From Channallabes apus (taxonomy: Eukaryota; Chordata; Actinopteri; Siluriformes; Clariidae), in the NCBI GenBank assembly GCA_030522415.1, contig CM060130.1:21650965-21714964 (forward strand): a stretch of DNA of 64,000 nucleotides, given 5' to 3'. Numbering within the stretch: the first letter of the stretch is position 1; the number at the start of each line of letters is the position of its first letter. A model generated the notes under the pieces. It worked only from the letters and a program-made list of their open reading frames with translations, was not told where the DNA came from and searched no databases. The position numbers were made by a program, and so were the translations under genes. This document shows, piece by piece, positions 45,776 through 57,875 of the stretch.

Positions 45776-46182
45776 AAAAAAAAATTAGCTTGTTCTTTTT
45801 GTCATTTCGTCAACCAATCAAAGGGCTTGTGATCAGTGTTTCTACTGTCGATGCATATCGCCTTTTAAACCAACACACGAACGCGCAATAATCCTAGACA
45901 ACTCAATCCGGCCATACTAATCATCAACAACAGGTGTGCTGGAAGAACCGACTTAGCCAGGTCTTAATTAGTACGATGATCTCATCTTAGATGTGTCAAT
46001 TCATCCCGGATGTTTCAAGCGACGTACGAAGAATACCCCCCAGACCCCAGTTTAGACAAACAATCATCTTTATACTGAAAGTACAGAGTGAAGATTGTTT
46101 ATTATCTATTCTGACTGTAAATCACAAGTTTCTCTCATTATATGTTATCTAACATTTTATTTCTCTCTGTTGTTTTCCACAG

Positions 46183-46196
46183 CATCTTTATCATGG
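46183..46196 (+). CDS. Microexon A3 (14 nt)
   Basis: The acceptor ctgttgttttccacag is followed by CATCTTTATCATGG and the donor gtaagtaaataac. Joined to the last base of B2 it reads P-S-L-S-W. Both splice signals are intact. Confidence 0.5.
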
Positions 46197-46349
46197 GTAA
46201 GTAAATAACTTGACCTTATAATAATAATAATAATAATAATAATAAAGACTGATATTTATAAACACAATCCATACATTAGATTTTAATTCAGAGATCAAAT
46301 CAATAATTTTTAGATCATGTTTATGTGAAGGACACCGTTCAGAAAGTAA

Positions 46350-47069
46350 GATTCAACTTCCAGCACCTTACCCGTCTAATAACCCCACTATACTGCAATA
46401 ATGCAGAGATTTTTACTAATATAAATGTCTAATTATCTACATAATTACCAGCAACTCCATCTATCATTTGTTCCTTCATTTTCATCATAAATTCAAAAAC
46501 AAAGCAGGAAAGGTTTTTAATAGTCTTTCAAAAAACCCAAAGCCCCCCCCCGCCCCCCAGCACCAATCAGACAGAAGTGGAGTGCCCCCATTTTTTTTTC
46601 ATATTTGTTTTCTTCTCATGTCATGCTGTATGAAGGTATTTTTTGTTATTATTTGATTTTTACTATGCTGTTGATTTAGCCCAGACATGTACCCTCTAAG
46701 GAAGTTCACTTAAAACAGTTTCTCTAAACAGGGTTAATCCGCTGCTCTGGGTTTTTGGAGCACAACTTTTAGACACTTAGGAGTAACAGCACTAAAAGCT
46801 CAAAGGGAATTTGTCCTCATGTTCCTACACAAACATAACTTCACTTTCTACAAAACAATTATTTTAAATTCATAAGTAACATAAGAACACACACACACAC
46901 ACATATATAATACCTATATACATACAGAGTAAAGAGATGCTTAAGGTTTTACCATAATAAAAATTAATAAAAAACATTTTTAAAGATATTATTATTTTAT
47001 TATTATTATTATTATTATTATTAGCTTGATTCACCCATCATGTTTGTTTGTATATATTTGTTTAGTCTA
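46350..47069. other. No gene recognised
   Basis: After the third A-type intron unit. Contains C-rich (46544-46558), CA (46890-46902) and ATT (46988-47022) simple repeats, but no coding signal. Confidence 0.5.
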
Positions 47070-47744
47070 TTCAATTAAATTTTATTTGTATAACACATTT
47101 AACAATTGTCATTGTCGCACAGCAGCTTTACACAATCAAAAGAATTATTTAAGTTTGTATGGAATGTGAGTGTGCATGAGCAAAATGGTCAGATAGTCCC
47201 TGGTGAGCAAGCCGAGGGCGACAGTGGCAAGTAAAAATTCAGTGAGATGGTAATAGGAAGAAACCTTGAGAGGAACCAGACTCAACAGGGAACCCATCCT
47301 CATCTGGGTGAAACAGATTGTTATGCTCTCAGTGCCTTCGCGCTGATCAAAGACTTTTTGATATTTCCTTTCCCACGCTGTCATCGCTCCTCCCGGACCG
47401 CCCCGCCGGCACACCGGTTTCTCATCTGGTGCTGATTTCATCCAGCTTATAAGGAAGCGCAGCGCGCTGCCTCGCGCTGGATTATTGTGTGTTGTTTCGC
47501 CATAGTTTTCTCGCGTTTCAGTTCATGACTTTTCACGTTGCCGATTTCGCTTGTCTCTCGTTTTTTCCCCTCGTCTCACGATTTGGATTATCACCACGCT
47601 TGGATTTAACGGCTTTGAACTTTCACTTTCGTTTCTCAACCACAGGCTTGCTTCACGTCTGTTTTGGCTTGACACCCTCACTGACTGATCACACGGCTTT
47701 GATCTCTCGCTCTCCCCTCCTCGACCACGGCTCAGCTTCACGTT

Positions 47745-48872
47745 TTGGCGCGACGACATCGCGGACGGACTTCACGGCCCCGACCTAACACTTCCGCCTT
47801 CACGACCACGGCTCTGTCTCTCGTCCCTGCGGCAATGCGACACTACGGATACCGCATACCGGCCCCAGCGCCTCCGCTCTCACTACGGCGACACCACAGA
47901 AGAGCTAGAGGGCTCATGACTCACACCTCCACCTGCAACTGGGTCCATTTTCACAGCCCACGTTCCGCATCCTCGCGACAGAATAATCCAGCCAGCACTA
48001 TCGACCCAGCAGGGTTAGACTGGATGAGATGGGCACTGGAGACCCAAGGTGTGCTCCTCGGGAAGAACCAGGAGGAACTCATTGCCACAAGAAGAACTCT
48101 AGCTGATGTCATCTCCCAAGTACAGCTTCTCCAGGTGCCTACAGCTCAGACCTCATACTCTGGAACCCCACGAGAGCAACGCCTACCAGCCCCTCCCACC
48201 TATGGGGGAGAACCAGGAACTTGTAGGTCCTTCCTCTCACAATGCTCACTGATTTTTGAGCTACAAACCTCCTCCTTCTCATCAGAACGTTCCCGGGTGG
48301 CCTACATAATCACGCTACTAACCGATAGAGCCAGGGAGTGGAGCACAGCCCTCTGGGAGGTTCGCGACCCATGCTGCGAGAACTTCGACAACTTCTCCAA
48401 GGAGATGAAGAGGGTCTTTGATCGCTCGTTCGCCGGCAGGGAGGCTGGAACTAGGTTATTAAGACTTCGTCAGGGATCCCGCTCTGCTTACGACTATGCC
48501 ATCGAGTTCCGCACCCTAGCCGCTTCTAGTGGATGGAATGACAGAGCCCTAGCGGATGTTTTTCTGGAAGGGCTATCAGAAGCTCTTAAGGATGAGCTCA
48601 TCTCCCGTGAACCTCCCACGGACCTCCACGAGCTCATGGATCTCGCCGGGCGGGTCGACTCACGTCTCCAGTTAAGACGGCCATCCAGAAGTGTACCCCC
48701 CGCCAGGAAGTCGCCCCCACCCAGAATAGGGCACGCGCCTCCTACCCTGCAGCAAACAGATCAAGAGGAGCCCGTCAGAGCTCCTCTGACGAGGAGAGAC
48801 GCCGACGCCGTCTACAAGGGGCTTGTTTTTACTGTGGAGCTTCAGGACACAGGCTTAAAGACTGCCCATTAA
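47745..48872 (+). pseudogene. gypsy gag, zinc knuckle out of frame
   Basis: A 375-codon frame. The true start may be nearer 47920-48000, since the first residues translate leader sequence. The capsid-like region includes PPTYGGEPGTCRSFL, FELQTSSF, DRAREWSTALWE, FDRSF and GSRSAYDYAIEFRTLA. At about 48800 the frame slips: the zinc knuckle CFYCGASGHRLKDC is encoded in the next frame at 48820-48870, while the open frame ends in unrelated residues. RNA-packaging function would be lost. Confidence 0.8.
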
Positions 48873-48879
48873 AAGGGAG

Positions 48880-51622
48880 GCCCCCCCTAGTCAGACTGGG
48901 AGCACTAGAGGGCTCTCCTCCTGATAGATTCCCATCGATCGGAATTTGATCAGCGCGACTACGGTGAGGGCACTAAAAATCCCTTTTGTACCACTAGACA
49001 CTCCAGGCCTTGGATGGGAGCTGGCTTAAACCCATCATACGTAGAACCCCACTGTTAACTTTAAGAACGTCAGGGAACCACTCTGAGGAGATCTTCTTCA
49101 TCATGGACAAATCACACGCCGCTTTGGTCCTCGGACGTCCCTGGCTAGCCCTCCATGGACCCCAGATCGACCGGAACAAGCACGTCATCATGGGTTGGAG
49201 CCCCTCATGCTCCACGACATGCCTGCACTCAGCACTCCCTCCAGCTCCTATTCTGGTCACGCCCCATGAAACCCCGGACATCTCCAGCATACCCACCGAA
49301 TACCATGATCTCGGGCAGGTCTTTAATAAGACCCGAGCCATGTCGCTTCCGCCGCATTGACCATACGACTGTCCCATTGATCTTCTCACGGGCACCTCTC
49401 CTCCGAAAGGCAGACTTTACTCTCTGGCACACCAAGAAAGAGAGGCCATGAAGTGGAAACAAGTGGACGAGTGGAAAACTGCCTTCAACACACCCACTGG
49501 GCACTACGAGTATTTGGTGGTTCCGTTCGGACTGACCAATGCCCCTGCCGTATTCCAGGCCCTCATTAATGACGTTCTCCGTGAGTTCTTGAACTCTTTC
49601 GTGTTCGTGTACTTGGACGATATTTAGATTTTCTCTCAAGGTCTGGAGGAGCACCGGCACCACGTTCGCCAAGTTCTGCAGAGGCTCCTAGAGAACAATC
49701 TCTTTGTTAAAGGCGAAAAATGTGAGTTCCATACAACTTCCACAACGTTCCTAGGATTTGTCATCTCTCCCTCCAGACTGGAAATGGAGCCCGCCAAGGT
49801 CCAGGCCGTCTCCAACTGGCCCACGCCAGCCTCTCGACGTGACCTCCAATGGTTCCTGGGGTTCGCAAACTTCTATCGCCACTTCATCCGCGGTTACAGT
49901 TCCGTCGCCGCCCCCCTCACCTCCTTGACTCCCTCCAAGACACATTTCTACTGGAACGACGAGGCAGACAAGGCCTTCGCGGACCTCAAGAAGCAGTTCA
50001 CCTCAGCCCCCATACTCACCATACCCGACCCATCTCGCCAGTTTGTGGTAGAAGTGGACGCCTCCAACACTGGCGTTGGGGGAATTCTCTCTCAAAGACC
50101 CCGCGAGACAACAAGCTGCACCCCTGCTCATTCTACTCCTGCCGTCTATCTCCAGCTGAGAGGAATTACGATGTAGGCGACCGAGAGCTCCTGGCCATCA
50201 AGTTAGCACTAGAGGAGTGGAGACATTGGCTGGAGGGGACCGACCTCCCCTTCATAGTGTGGACCGATCACAGGAACTTAGAGTACCTGCGCACCGCCAA
50301 AAGACTCAATGCCCGCCAAGCTCGGTGGTCGTTGTTGTTCTCAAGGTTCAATTTCACCCTGTCCTTCCGCCCAGGTTCTAAGAACACTAAGCTTGATGCT
50401 CTCTCACGTCAGTTCTCCCTCCCACAGGATCCCACACCATGCAAACCCATTCTGCCATCTCGTTGCGGCCTTAGAGCTAGACATCGAGACCAAAGTCAAG
50501 CAGGTATTGACTCAGGAGCCCGGCCCAAGCAATGTTCCTCCAGATCGCCTCTTTGTTCCCCTCTGTCTGTGCCCACAGGTCATGGAGTGGGGTCATGGAT
50601 CCAAGCTGTTCTGTCACCCAGGCTCTGCCCGAACACTCTTTATCATACAACAGCGCTTCTGGTGGTCCACGATGGGGAAGGATGTTTCCAGCTTTGTGGC
50701 AGCCTGCGACATCTGCACCCGCTGCAAACCCAACAACCGTCCTCTGGCTGGCCTCATACAACCCATACCTCACCGTCCCTGGTCGCATATTTCGCTGGAT
50801 TTTGTAACAGGGCTACCCTCATCTGACGGAAACACTTGCATCCTGACCATCGTTGACCGCTTCTCCAAGTCCGTCCACCTGGTTCCGCTCCCCAAGCTCC
50901 CGTCCGCCAAAGAGACAGCAGAGCAATTGATCCTTCATGTTTTTCGTCTTCACGGCCTCCCCACCGACATAGTTTCAGACCGTGGCCCTCAATTCACCTC
51001 ACGCTTCTGGGGGGCCTTTTGTAAACTCATCGGAGCCTCTCCTAGCCTATCTTCTGGTTTTCATCCCCAATCCAACGGCCAAACAGAACGAAAGAACCAA
51101 GCAATGGAAGTCGCCCTCCGGTGTATGACTACTCGTGATGCCACCACCTGGAGTAAGTTTCTCCCGTGGGTCGAGTACGCTCACAACTCCCTACCATCTC
51201 CTTCAACGGGTCTCTCTCTGTTCCAGTGCTGCCTGGGCTACCAACCACCACTGTTTCCCACTCAAGAGGAGGAGGTAGAGGTTCCCTCGGCACAACACTT
51301 TGTCCACCGCTGCAGACGTACATGGTTACGAGCCAGACGATCCCTGCTGCAAGCATCCTGCTCATACAAGAAACAGGCGGACCGTCATCGCTCCAAGACC
51401 CCCAGGTATCACATAGGAGTCAGAGTCATGCTCGCCATTAGAGACATTCCCCTAAAGACACTTTCACACAAGCTCTCTCTCCGTTTCATCGGACCCTTCA
51501 CAATAACCAGGATAATCAACCCGTGTGCTATCCGTCTCCTACTCCCATCGTCTATGCGACGCATCCACCCCACCTTCCATGTGTCCCAGCTACGACGCAT
51601 CGTAAACTGTACTCTAAGTTAA
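48880..51622 (+). pseudogene. gypsy pol (protease, RT, RNase H, integrase), broken
   Basis: The protease remainder (about 49010-49160) includes LVLGRPWL; its active-site region is scrambled. RT has lost about 90 residues: the N-terminal KKERPxAMK joins [19 protein letters not shown] near 49450. The palm YLDDI is followed at once by a TAG near 49625, then [16 protein letters not shown]. RNase H spans 49960-50420 with a frame change near 50100 ([14 protein letters not shown], then [18 protein letters not shown]). Integrase (about 50480-51622) keeps CDICTRC of the zinc domain, the core LDFVTGL and SDRGPQFTS aspartates, the NGQTERKNQ glutamate, and the C-terminal GPFTITRI. Integrase is the best-preserved part. 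Confidence 0.85.
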
Positions 51623-52003
51623 TATGTTAATATGGAGTCCAGGTAGTTACTGGAGACTCAGGGAGACTTGTAGGAAGTTCCAGTCCTGAACTATCGAGCA
51701 ACTACAGCCAAGTCAAGTCCTCAGAGAAACAGCTGTCAACACCAGTCGAGGCCAGAACTGTCTTCATGATAGAGTGAAACCGTCCCCAGACACCAGGCTC
51801 ATCCCAAAAAGACAAGGGGCATCCATGTCTAGCCATTATTTTTCATGGTTAGTCTAGATAATAATTTGATGGTTGTGTGATTAATGTTTTAATAACTTGC
51901 CGGTAAATTACAACTATAACTTGCTATAAGATGCTTAATCTTTTACCTTTTTATTCGCACATTTTCTTATTCATTTATTTATTTAACAAATAAAAAAAAA
52001 TTT

Positions 52004-52378
52004 CGGCGGCGCGGTGGTGTAGTGGTTAGCACTGTCGCCTTGCACCTCCAGGGTCTGGGTTCGATTCCCCGGCCAGGCTCGATTCCCGTCTCTGTGTGCA
52101 TGGAGTTTGCATGTTCTCCCCGTGCTTGGTGGGTTTCCTCCGGGTACTCCGGTTTCCTCCCACAGTCCAAAGACATGCAGGTTAGGCTAATTGGCGTTCC
52201 TAAATTGCCCGTAGTGTGTGATTGGGTGTGTGAGTGTGTGTATGTGTGTGTGCCCTGCGATGGATTGGCACCCTGTCCAGGGTGTACCCCGCCTAGTGCC
52301 CGAAGTCTCCTGGGATAGGCTCCAGGTCCCCCGCGACCCTGAACACAGGATTAAGCGGTATAGAAGATGAATGAATGA
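52004..52378 (+). mobile_element. tRNA-derived SINE with RTE-type tail
   Basis: The head has pol III box A- and B-like sequence (tagtggttagcac, ggttcgattcccc). The body carries the fish SINE signature catggagtttgcatgttctc and cctcccacagtccaaagaca. The tail ggattaagcggtatagaaga then gaatgaatgaat resembles the 3' end of the Rex3-like LINE at 61840-61877 (ggataagcggaagaagatgg). It is flanked by A-rich aaaaaaattt on both sides. Probably mobilised by an RTE-type LINE such as Rex3. Confidence 0.85.
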
Positions 52379-52489
52379 ATAAAAAAATTTCCTCAGAAAA
52401 AATAGAATAAATATGGGGATATAGGACACACGCAGTGATAGAAATGATATCGAAAATTTTTTATTATTAATTAAAAAGAAGAGCTTGCA

Positions 52490-52815
52490 CACAGCTTTGC
52501 CTCTTCATGAGAGCCAAAAACATTTATTTTGATATTTGTACAGTAAAAATCTATGAATAACATCAGTGCATTCCTCTCAGAACGACTAATGCATTTATTA
52601 CAAATTTTTACAGGAAGTGTCTGTAGAAAGCAGCCGTTTCAAATTTTTATTTTGTGGGACTTAGTTTTAAAAGTTTATACACACATGCGACGGCGAAATA
52701 CTGGCCATTAGCATCTGTCTGGAGATTCTTGACTCTGAGGCACTGACACACACCAACACTCAGACTAAACTCACTCTAATACATATTCGGGATGTATCTT
52801 TTTAAGATGCCCTTC

Positions 52816-52883
<68 letters not shown>

Positions 52884-53332
52884 AAGTAGGTGATAAGTAA
52901 AATCTAAAATTTCTAGTTTGATCATTTTTTCAATTTCATAATAGTCTGAAATTTAACATATAATTTTTATTCCCAAAATATATGTCATAGCTGCCAACTT
53001 TTCAGTAAAGCTTGGAGTGAGATTCTGAAAATATGGACATTGCTTTTGCACACACACATTTGACGCCTCCAGAGCGCATACAACATACACCTTACACTGC
53101 ATGGCTCTGGTTCTGTATATTCTATTAGAACAGAGACACTTACAGTGTCTGCATTGAGTTTAATCAAACACAAAACACTGCATCACTGTTCATCTTCACG
53201 ACAACATTCAGGTTATAATACACTTTGCTAAGAGAGAATCCTACGAAACTCACGTAATATTATGTACAATGTATGACTGCTCCAGCACACATTCATACTG
53301 ACAAAGCTGAGAATCAAGTCTCAATAATAAAT
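52490..53332. other. No gene recognised; GT microsatellite inside
   Basis: Anonymous DNA with a (GT)n tract at about 52818-52882. No exons or element ends seen. Confidence 0.5.
52818..52882. repeat. GT microsatellite
   Basis: About 32 uninterrupted GT units. Confidence 0.95.
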
Positions 53333-53601
53333 TAATAAATTTTGACGTGAAAAACGAACAAGTCTTGGTTTACGAGTACTGAGTATCATGTATCACGCAT
53401 CCGCTTCTTGTTTTGACGCCGCGCATCACGTGATCACAACTGAGCCAACGGTTTTTCTCTCTTATGCTGCGGAATTGTGGGTAATCGTCTCCCCTGCTGG
53501 GTCTTAGTGCTTGTCTCTTACTGGTATAATCAACATCTGTGCACGTGTGTACTGTTTACTAACACTGTGACCACGTGTGTACTGTTTACTAACACTGTGA
53601 C

Positions 53602-53668
<67 letters not shown>

Positions 53669-53945
53669 CATATTTTATTTTGTGTCTGTATGCGTGTGTG
53701 TACAGCGCGCGTGTAAAGCAAAAGCAAGTCTCATTAGAGACACTTAAAATCCATTTTCTCTCTCTGTATGAGCCTGCTGTATGAACCTGCTGAGCAGACA
53801 CAGACCCCTTCTACTTTTGCCTTCACAAACACACACACACTTTCTCTCTGCTCTACACAAAAACACTGCTCTGTCACGATTCTTTTCAAAGGTAAAATGC
53901 AGGTTCATTTGTTTTGTTTTTACTTTATAGCAGTGATTACATAGG
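53333..53945. mobile_element. Tigger-like element, copy 3, ends lost
   Basis: The sequence runs as the inverse of copy 1 (about 15640-16200): cttggtttacgagtactgag, atcacgtgatcacaactgag, gtgcttgtctcttactgg. The far part (caaaggtaaaatgcaggtt) matches copy 2. Neither complete terminal repeat is present. A 32-bp segment is duplicated at 53549-53604, and a (GT)n tract follows at 53604-53664. Confidence 0.75.
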
Positions 53946-54860
53946 GACGGGGCCTCTTACCTGTGCGCTCCGCCTGCAGTATACCTGAGGTTGTAAAAGA
54001 TGGCAGGCGGGACACATGTCCCATTCCTTTAAAGTCTCTAGGTTGGTGTCTATCCGTCAACAATTAACATCTTGATAATAGTTTGTAATAATAATAGTCG
54101 CTTTATCTCAGTAGTGACGGTAGGGTTTCATTATCAGATGTTAAGGGCCTGGTAGAACATTGTTAAATTCTTTAACAATTTGCTATTAATACGTTATGTC
54201 GATAATGTCCTAAAAAAACACTGTAGAGCCATTTTCATTTCCTTAAGAATTTATTTAAACCGTTAATGGCTCGATGTGTGGTCGTTACAGTATGCTTGAA
54301 AAATTTATCAAATAGGCATCAACCTATCAAATTAAAATCGGGTGACATCGGTAGCAAATTCGACTCACTAAAATGGGGGTAAAACACAGAGCACAGACAT
54401 CTACTTACTGGTACAAATTTGTGTATTATTTCTCCATTTGTTTTTCCGCATAAAACCAAAAGACAAAAATAAAGAAAGACCAGTTTGGCAGGAATCTGAG
54501 AAGAGCAGTCACATTCTGACTTTTACTGATTTTTGCTAATTATTCTTTGCAGGCGAACAGGTGTTTGGGTGTTGTGTTAATGTATGAGATCATAAAGACA
54601 TATTTCAGATAATATCCCATTTAATATAGTGTCCAAACCCATCACTATTGGAATTTCTGTTATGAATGTGTTAACTCTTCTACTCCCTCTTTCTCCTTCT
54701 CTCTGTCTGTAACCCTTCCCTTGAGCTAACACTTCCTGGTTTGGTATTTATACAATATATAACAACCAAGACAAAATAAAAATAACCAATGTTTGTGAAA
54801 GTACATGACACCGGGCCAGCGGTCATTTCTAGCTATTAAAATATGTACATGTCTGTGTAT
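53946..54860. other. No gene recognised
   Basis: Anonymous sequence. No open frame of note, no terminal repeats. Confidence 0.5.
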
Positions 54861-54864
54861 GCAC

Positions 54865-55485
54865 AGTGCCATGAAAAAATTATTTCCCCCATTCCTTTTT
54901 TTTTTTTCCCAAATTTGTCACTTAAATTATTCAGATTTGTGTATTACACAAATATGAACACAATACAAAATTATAAATTATAAATTTTTGAAGAAAATCT
55001 GTTCAAATCTGCCTGGCCCTATGTGAAAAAGCATGTGCTTCTCTTACTAAATCATGCAGAAACTGATTTATGGAAAGCTGAGTTCATTTGCCACACCCAG
55101 GCCTGGTTACTGCCATCCTGTCAAGAAATCACTTAAATAGATCCTGTCTGACCAAATTAAGCATGCTAAAAGATCTAAAGTAATAAAGCTATATGCTCTA
55201 AAGAAATTCGAGAACAGATGAGAAGCAAAGTAACTGACGTATCGTTTAGAAAGGGTTACAAAATAATTTCTAAGGCTTTGGGAATCCAGTGAACCATGGT
55301 AAGAGCCATTGGTAAGAGAAAATTTGGAAAAGCGGTGAACGTTCCCAAAATTACTTCAAGAGCACAACAACAACAGAGCTCATAAAAGAACCCAGAACAA
55401 CATTTAAAGAACTGCAGTCCACACTCACCTCAGTTAAGGTTCAGTGTTCATGATTCAACACTAAGAAAGAGACTGGGGTCTAAAA
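54865..55485 (+). pseudogene. Tc1-like transposon, 5' part only
   Basis: It begins cagtgccatgaaaaaattat, a Tc1-type terminus. An N-terminal transposase-like stretch follows (KEIREQMRSKV, YKIISKALGIQ, KTSRTTFKELQS). It ends at aagaaagagactggg, a point matching 18205-18215 in the nested Tc1. Stops and indels are frequent, and the catalytic half and right end are absent. Confidence 0.7.
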
Positions 55486-55489
55486 TGGA

Positions 55490-57230
55490 GTAAGAGTGTA
55501 TGTTAAAATGAAAAAAATAAAATAAGAGCAAAAAAATAAAATTAAGTCACTATAGCAAATAAAATGAGTTGCATAAACATTAAAATAATTAAACACAGAC
55601 AAGGCTGATCCACTTTTGGCAGATGAATATTAATGAATATGCAAATGCAGATGATCGGAGCATTATCAGCTCCATGCAAAGCTCATCAAAATAGATTTTA
55701 TCCAAGTAAAGAGTTGCACAACAAATGCAATGAACACCATTTTGGACTTCATTTTGTCATTTTTTTTTTTTTGCACACAAACTTGCATATAACAAAACAT
55801 TTAATTTGAAAACTGTTTAATAATCTTATTATACTGTAGAAGCTTTAAAGTTCCACATTTTAGACAAAACGTGACAGGTAGCATGTATTTTTAAACAGTT
55901 AACAGAAACTATTCGCTATGTAAAGCAGTGGATGCCATGAATGAACTAAATAGATTTTTAAAAATATTAAATCTAAGATAAAAATGTTTACAATCTGTAA
56001 CAGCCCTTGCAGTTACTCAAGCATTAACAGAATACAAATATACATTGCTTGGAAACCATAATACGCTGAAAATATCTGAAAATTAAACAGCAACATAACG
56101 TTATGCTCAAGAGATATAACATGCATGTGCTGTGCATGGGAGGCTGTTGGGTTCGTTGCATCTTTTTTCTGATGCTCTTATTCTGAATTGTTAGGACATA
56201 GGACGTTTTTCACACACACACACACACAAACTAACGGATTGGGAATGACTGCTGTCTGGCTCACGGATTACATAAATTGCCTAAATAACAGATTACATTT
56301 TTTTTTATATAACTAAATAACTGAGTACTTAAACCTAACCCGTTAGATTACTTGTTACATCAAAAAAAGTAATCCAAGTACATCCAACACTGGTGTGCAG
56401 TCAGACAATGCACAAACACGTTAATAGAGCATACTACTGTAGCACTATGATAAGGTGCTTCTCATTACAAAAAAACTGACGAAAAATATAAATTTTTTAT
56501 CTGTTTTTCATGGCAAAGACAAGACTAAAACTAGGTAATGTTTGAAACCGATAGCTACATTATTACCTGGTATGGCTCTTCCTGCTCTTGGAAAAATAAG
56601 AAGAGAAAATTTATGGAATAACATCATTCATGTTACCACAAAAAAATAAAACTAAAATAAATCAGTGGTAAAGACATAGCAAACATGAAGAGGCTTTTGA
56701 ATACCAATTGCTCAGTAATGTTTGAAAAGGTAAGTTAACATACGATTCATATCTGCAAATTGTGAACAGAGTGTTGCATTAATACAGTTAACTTTACTTT
56801 TATATGTGTAGCATTATTTAACCTTGATAGATTTTTAACCTTCCATAGTTTTTCCAAATCGAAAATTATTTTTGTGGAACTGTCATTTGAAATTTAAATA
56901 ATTGAATAATAAAAATGTGACCCAACAGTATGTAATTTAATGGTTGTTGTATTATGAAATGCTAAATAAAATGTGTTATTGGTAAAAGTTAGTATGCATT
57001 GCTAAAATTAAACTAAAAGATTGTTAGATATTGTAGACTAAAAATAGACTACAACCACTTGGGTTAAAAAGCCAAAAATTCTACAAATTTACATTAAACT
57101 AATATACATTTTATTGTACAAAACAAACTAAAGAAGAACTTTGTTTTTCTTTATTTAATTTGCTGCCCCTACTTACCCCTTGACTTGCTACAAAATCACA
57201 ATCACTGTGTGAGATACAGTATATCTGTTA
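55490..57230. other. No gene recognised
   Basis: 1.7 kb of AT-rich anonymous DNA with A- and T-runs and a CA run near 56211. No exons, element ends or long frames. Confidence 0.5.
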
Positions 57231-57235
57231 CGTGG

Positions 57236-57875
57236 TGCGGTATGGAAAGCGAGATGTTTTTAATAAGAGCTCTGATGCAGGGCTTCAGAGGGGGTCAATG
57301 AAATAGCGAGTTGGGAGAGTGCTTATGATACGCACGGGAAGACCTTTCCTTTGAGAGATAGTGTGGGATTATTAATTAAGAACTTAAAAGGAAACAAATG
57401 AAAACTGAAAAAAAAAAAAAAACAGAGCTCCGCCATCTAAGCGAGAACGTACGGGGCTCTGGAAACTAAAACAAAAAGTAAAGATCCCTTATGCCCTTAC
57501 CGAGGATTTATATATAGAGAGAGAGTCACTCACTTTCTCTCTCTCGCTGGTGTCTTAGACAGTCAGAGGCTTGGGCTTTGCCTGTATCTTCTTCAGCGTG
57601 CCTGTCTTTCTTTTCTTTTTCTTTGTCTTGGCCCTGATACCTGTGCTACCTAATGATAGCACAAAGTGCCAAAATATCAGGATCCTTTATATAAAAACAC
57701 TGCCAGGTGCGGCTCGTTCAGGCTGATTGCCTGACGGCGATGTTGCCTGGCAACCGCGTGTATAAATGGCCGTGCATTGGCCTTTTCTGAACTTCACGTG
57801 GTAGCAGCCTGCGGATCTGCCTGTTCTGAACAGTTTATGCTCAGCTCTGCTCCTCGTGCAAGCTGCATCGTTACA
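57236..57875 (+). mobile_element. Solo LTR with 5-bp target duplication
   Basis: A 640-bp segment starting TGTTACG and ending CGTTACA, flanked by perfect atatc on both sides (57231-57235, 57876-57880). It contains a TATA-like gtgtataaatgg at about 57758 and CT-rich stretches. Length, TG...CA ends and a 5-bp duplication fit an LTR left after recombination of an LTR retroelement or endogenous retrovirus. Its family cannot be told without internal sequence, and it does not match the gypsy leader at 47.3 kb. Confidence 0.75.

Larger units (their letters stand above)
34047..46048. mobile_element. Foldback element, arms split by an L2 LINE
   Basis: It begins ggggtctgttcttcatacgt and ends with the inverse (tacgaagaat, then acccccc and agacccc). 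The left arm is 34047-34085 plus 43896-44890; the right arm is 44897-46048. The arms mirror each other over about 1 kb around a gggggg centre at 44891-44896, with the terminal motif repeated on both sides of the centre. Mirrored blocks include gactgactcacgt, ccaatcagatgtgac and ggttcaagcttacgg. No transposase is seen. It inserted in the intron between microexons B2 and A3. It may be two head-to-head copies of a shorter inverted-repeat transposon. Confidence 0.8.
47321..51622 (+). mobile_element. Ty3/gypsy retrotransposon, 3' LTR missing
   Basis: It starts tgttatgctctcagtgcc, a plausible TG LTR start, directly after L2 sequence, followed by about 0.5 kb of C/T-rich leader and then gag and pol. 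The pol frame ends at 51622, and L2 sequence resumes at once with no second LTR. The integrase-last order and the gag style place it in Ty3/gypsy. The same family left the remnants at 1-312 and 10360-12560. Confidence 0.8.
47070..51850 (-). mobile_element. L2 3' UTR fragment split by gypsy
   Basis: 47070-47320 and 51625-51850 match consecutive parts of the 3' UTR of the L2 at 22971-23520 (tggaatgtgagtgtgcatga, ctgggtgaaacagat; then ggagactcagggagacttgt, gaggccagaac). The gypsy element occupies the gap. Roughly 100 bases of the L2 are missing at the junction. Confidence 0.85.

Noticed and set aside
52020..52095. tRNA-like box A and box B
   Set aside because: They belong to the head of a SINE; the sequence does not continue as a functional tRNA gene.
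53477..53801. Open frames of alternating Cys/Val or Thr/His
   Set aside because: Translation of a GT/CA microsatellite.
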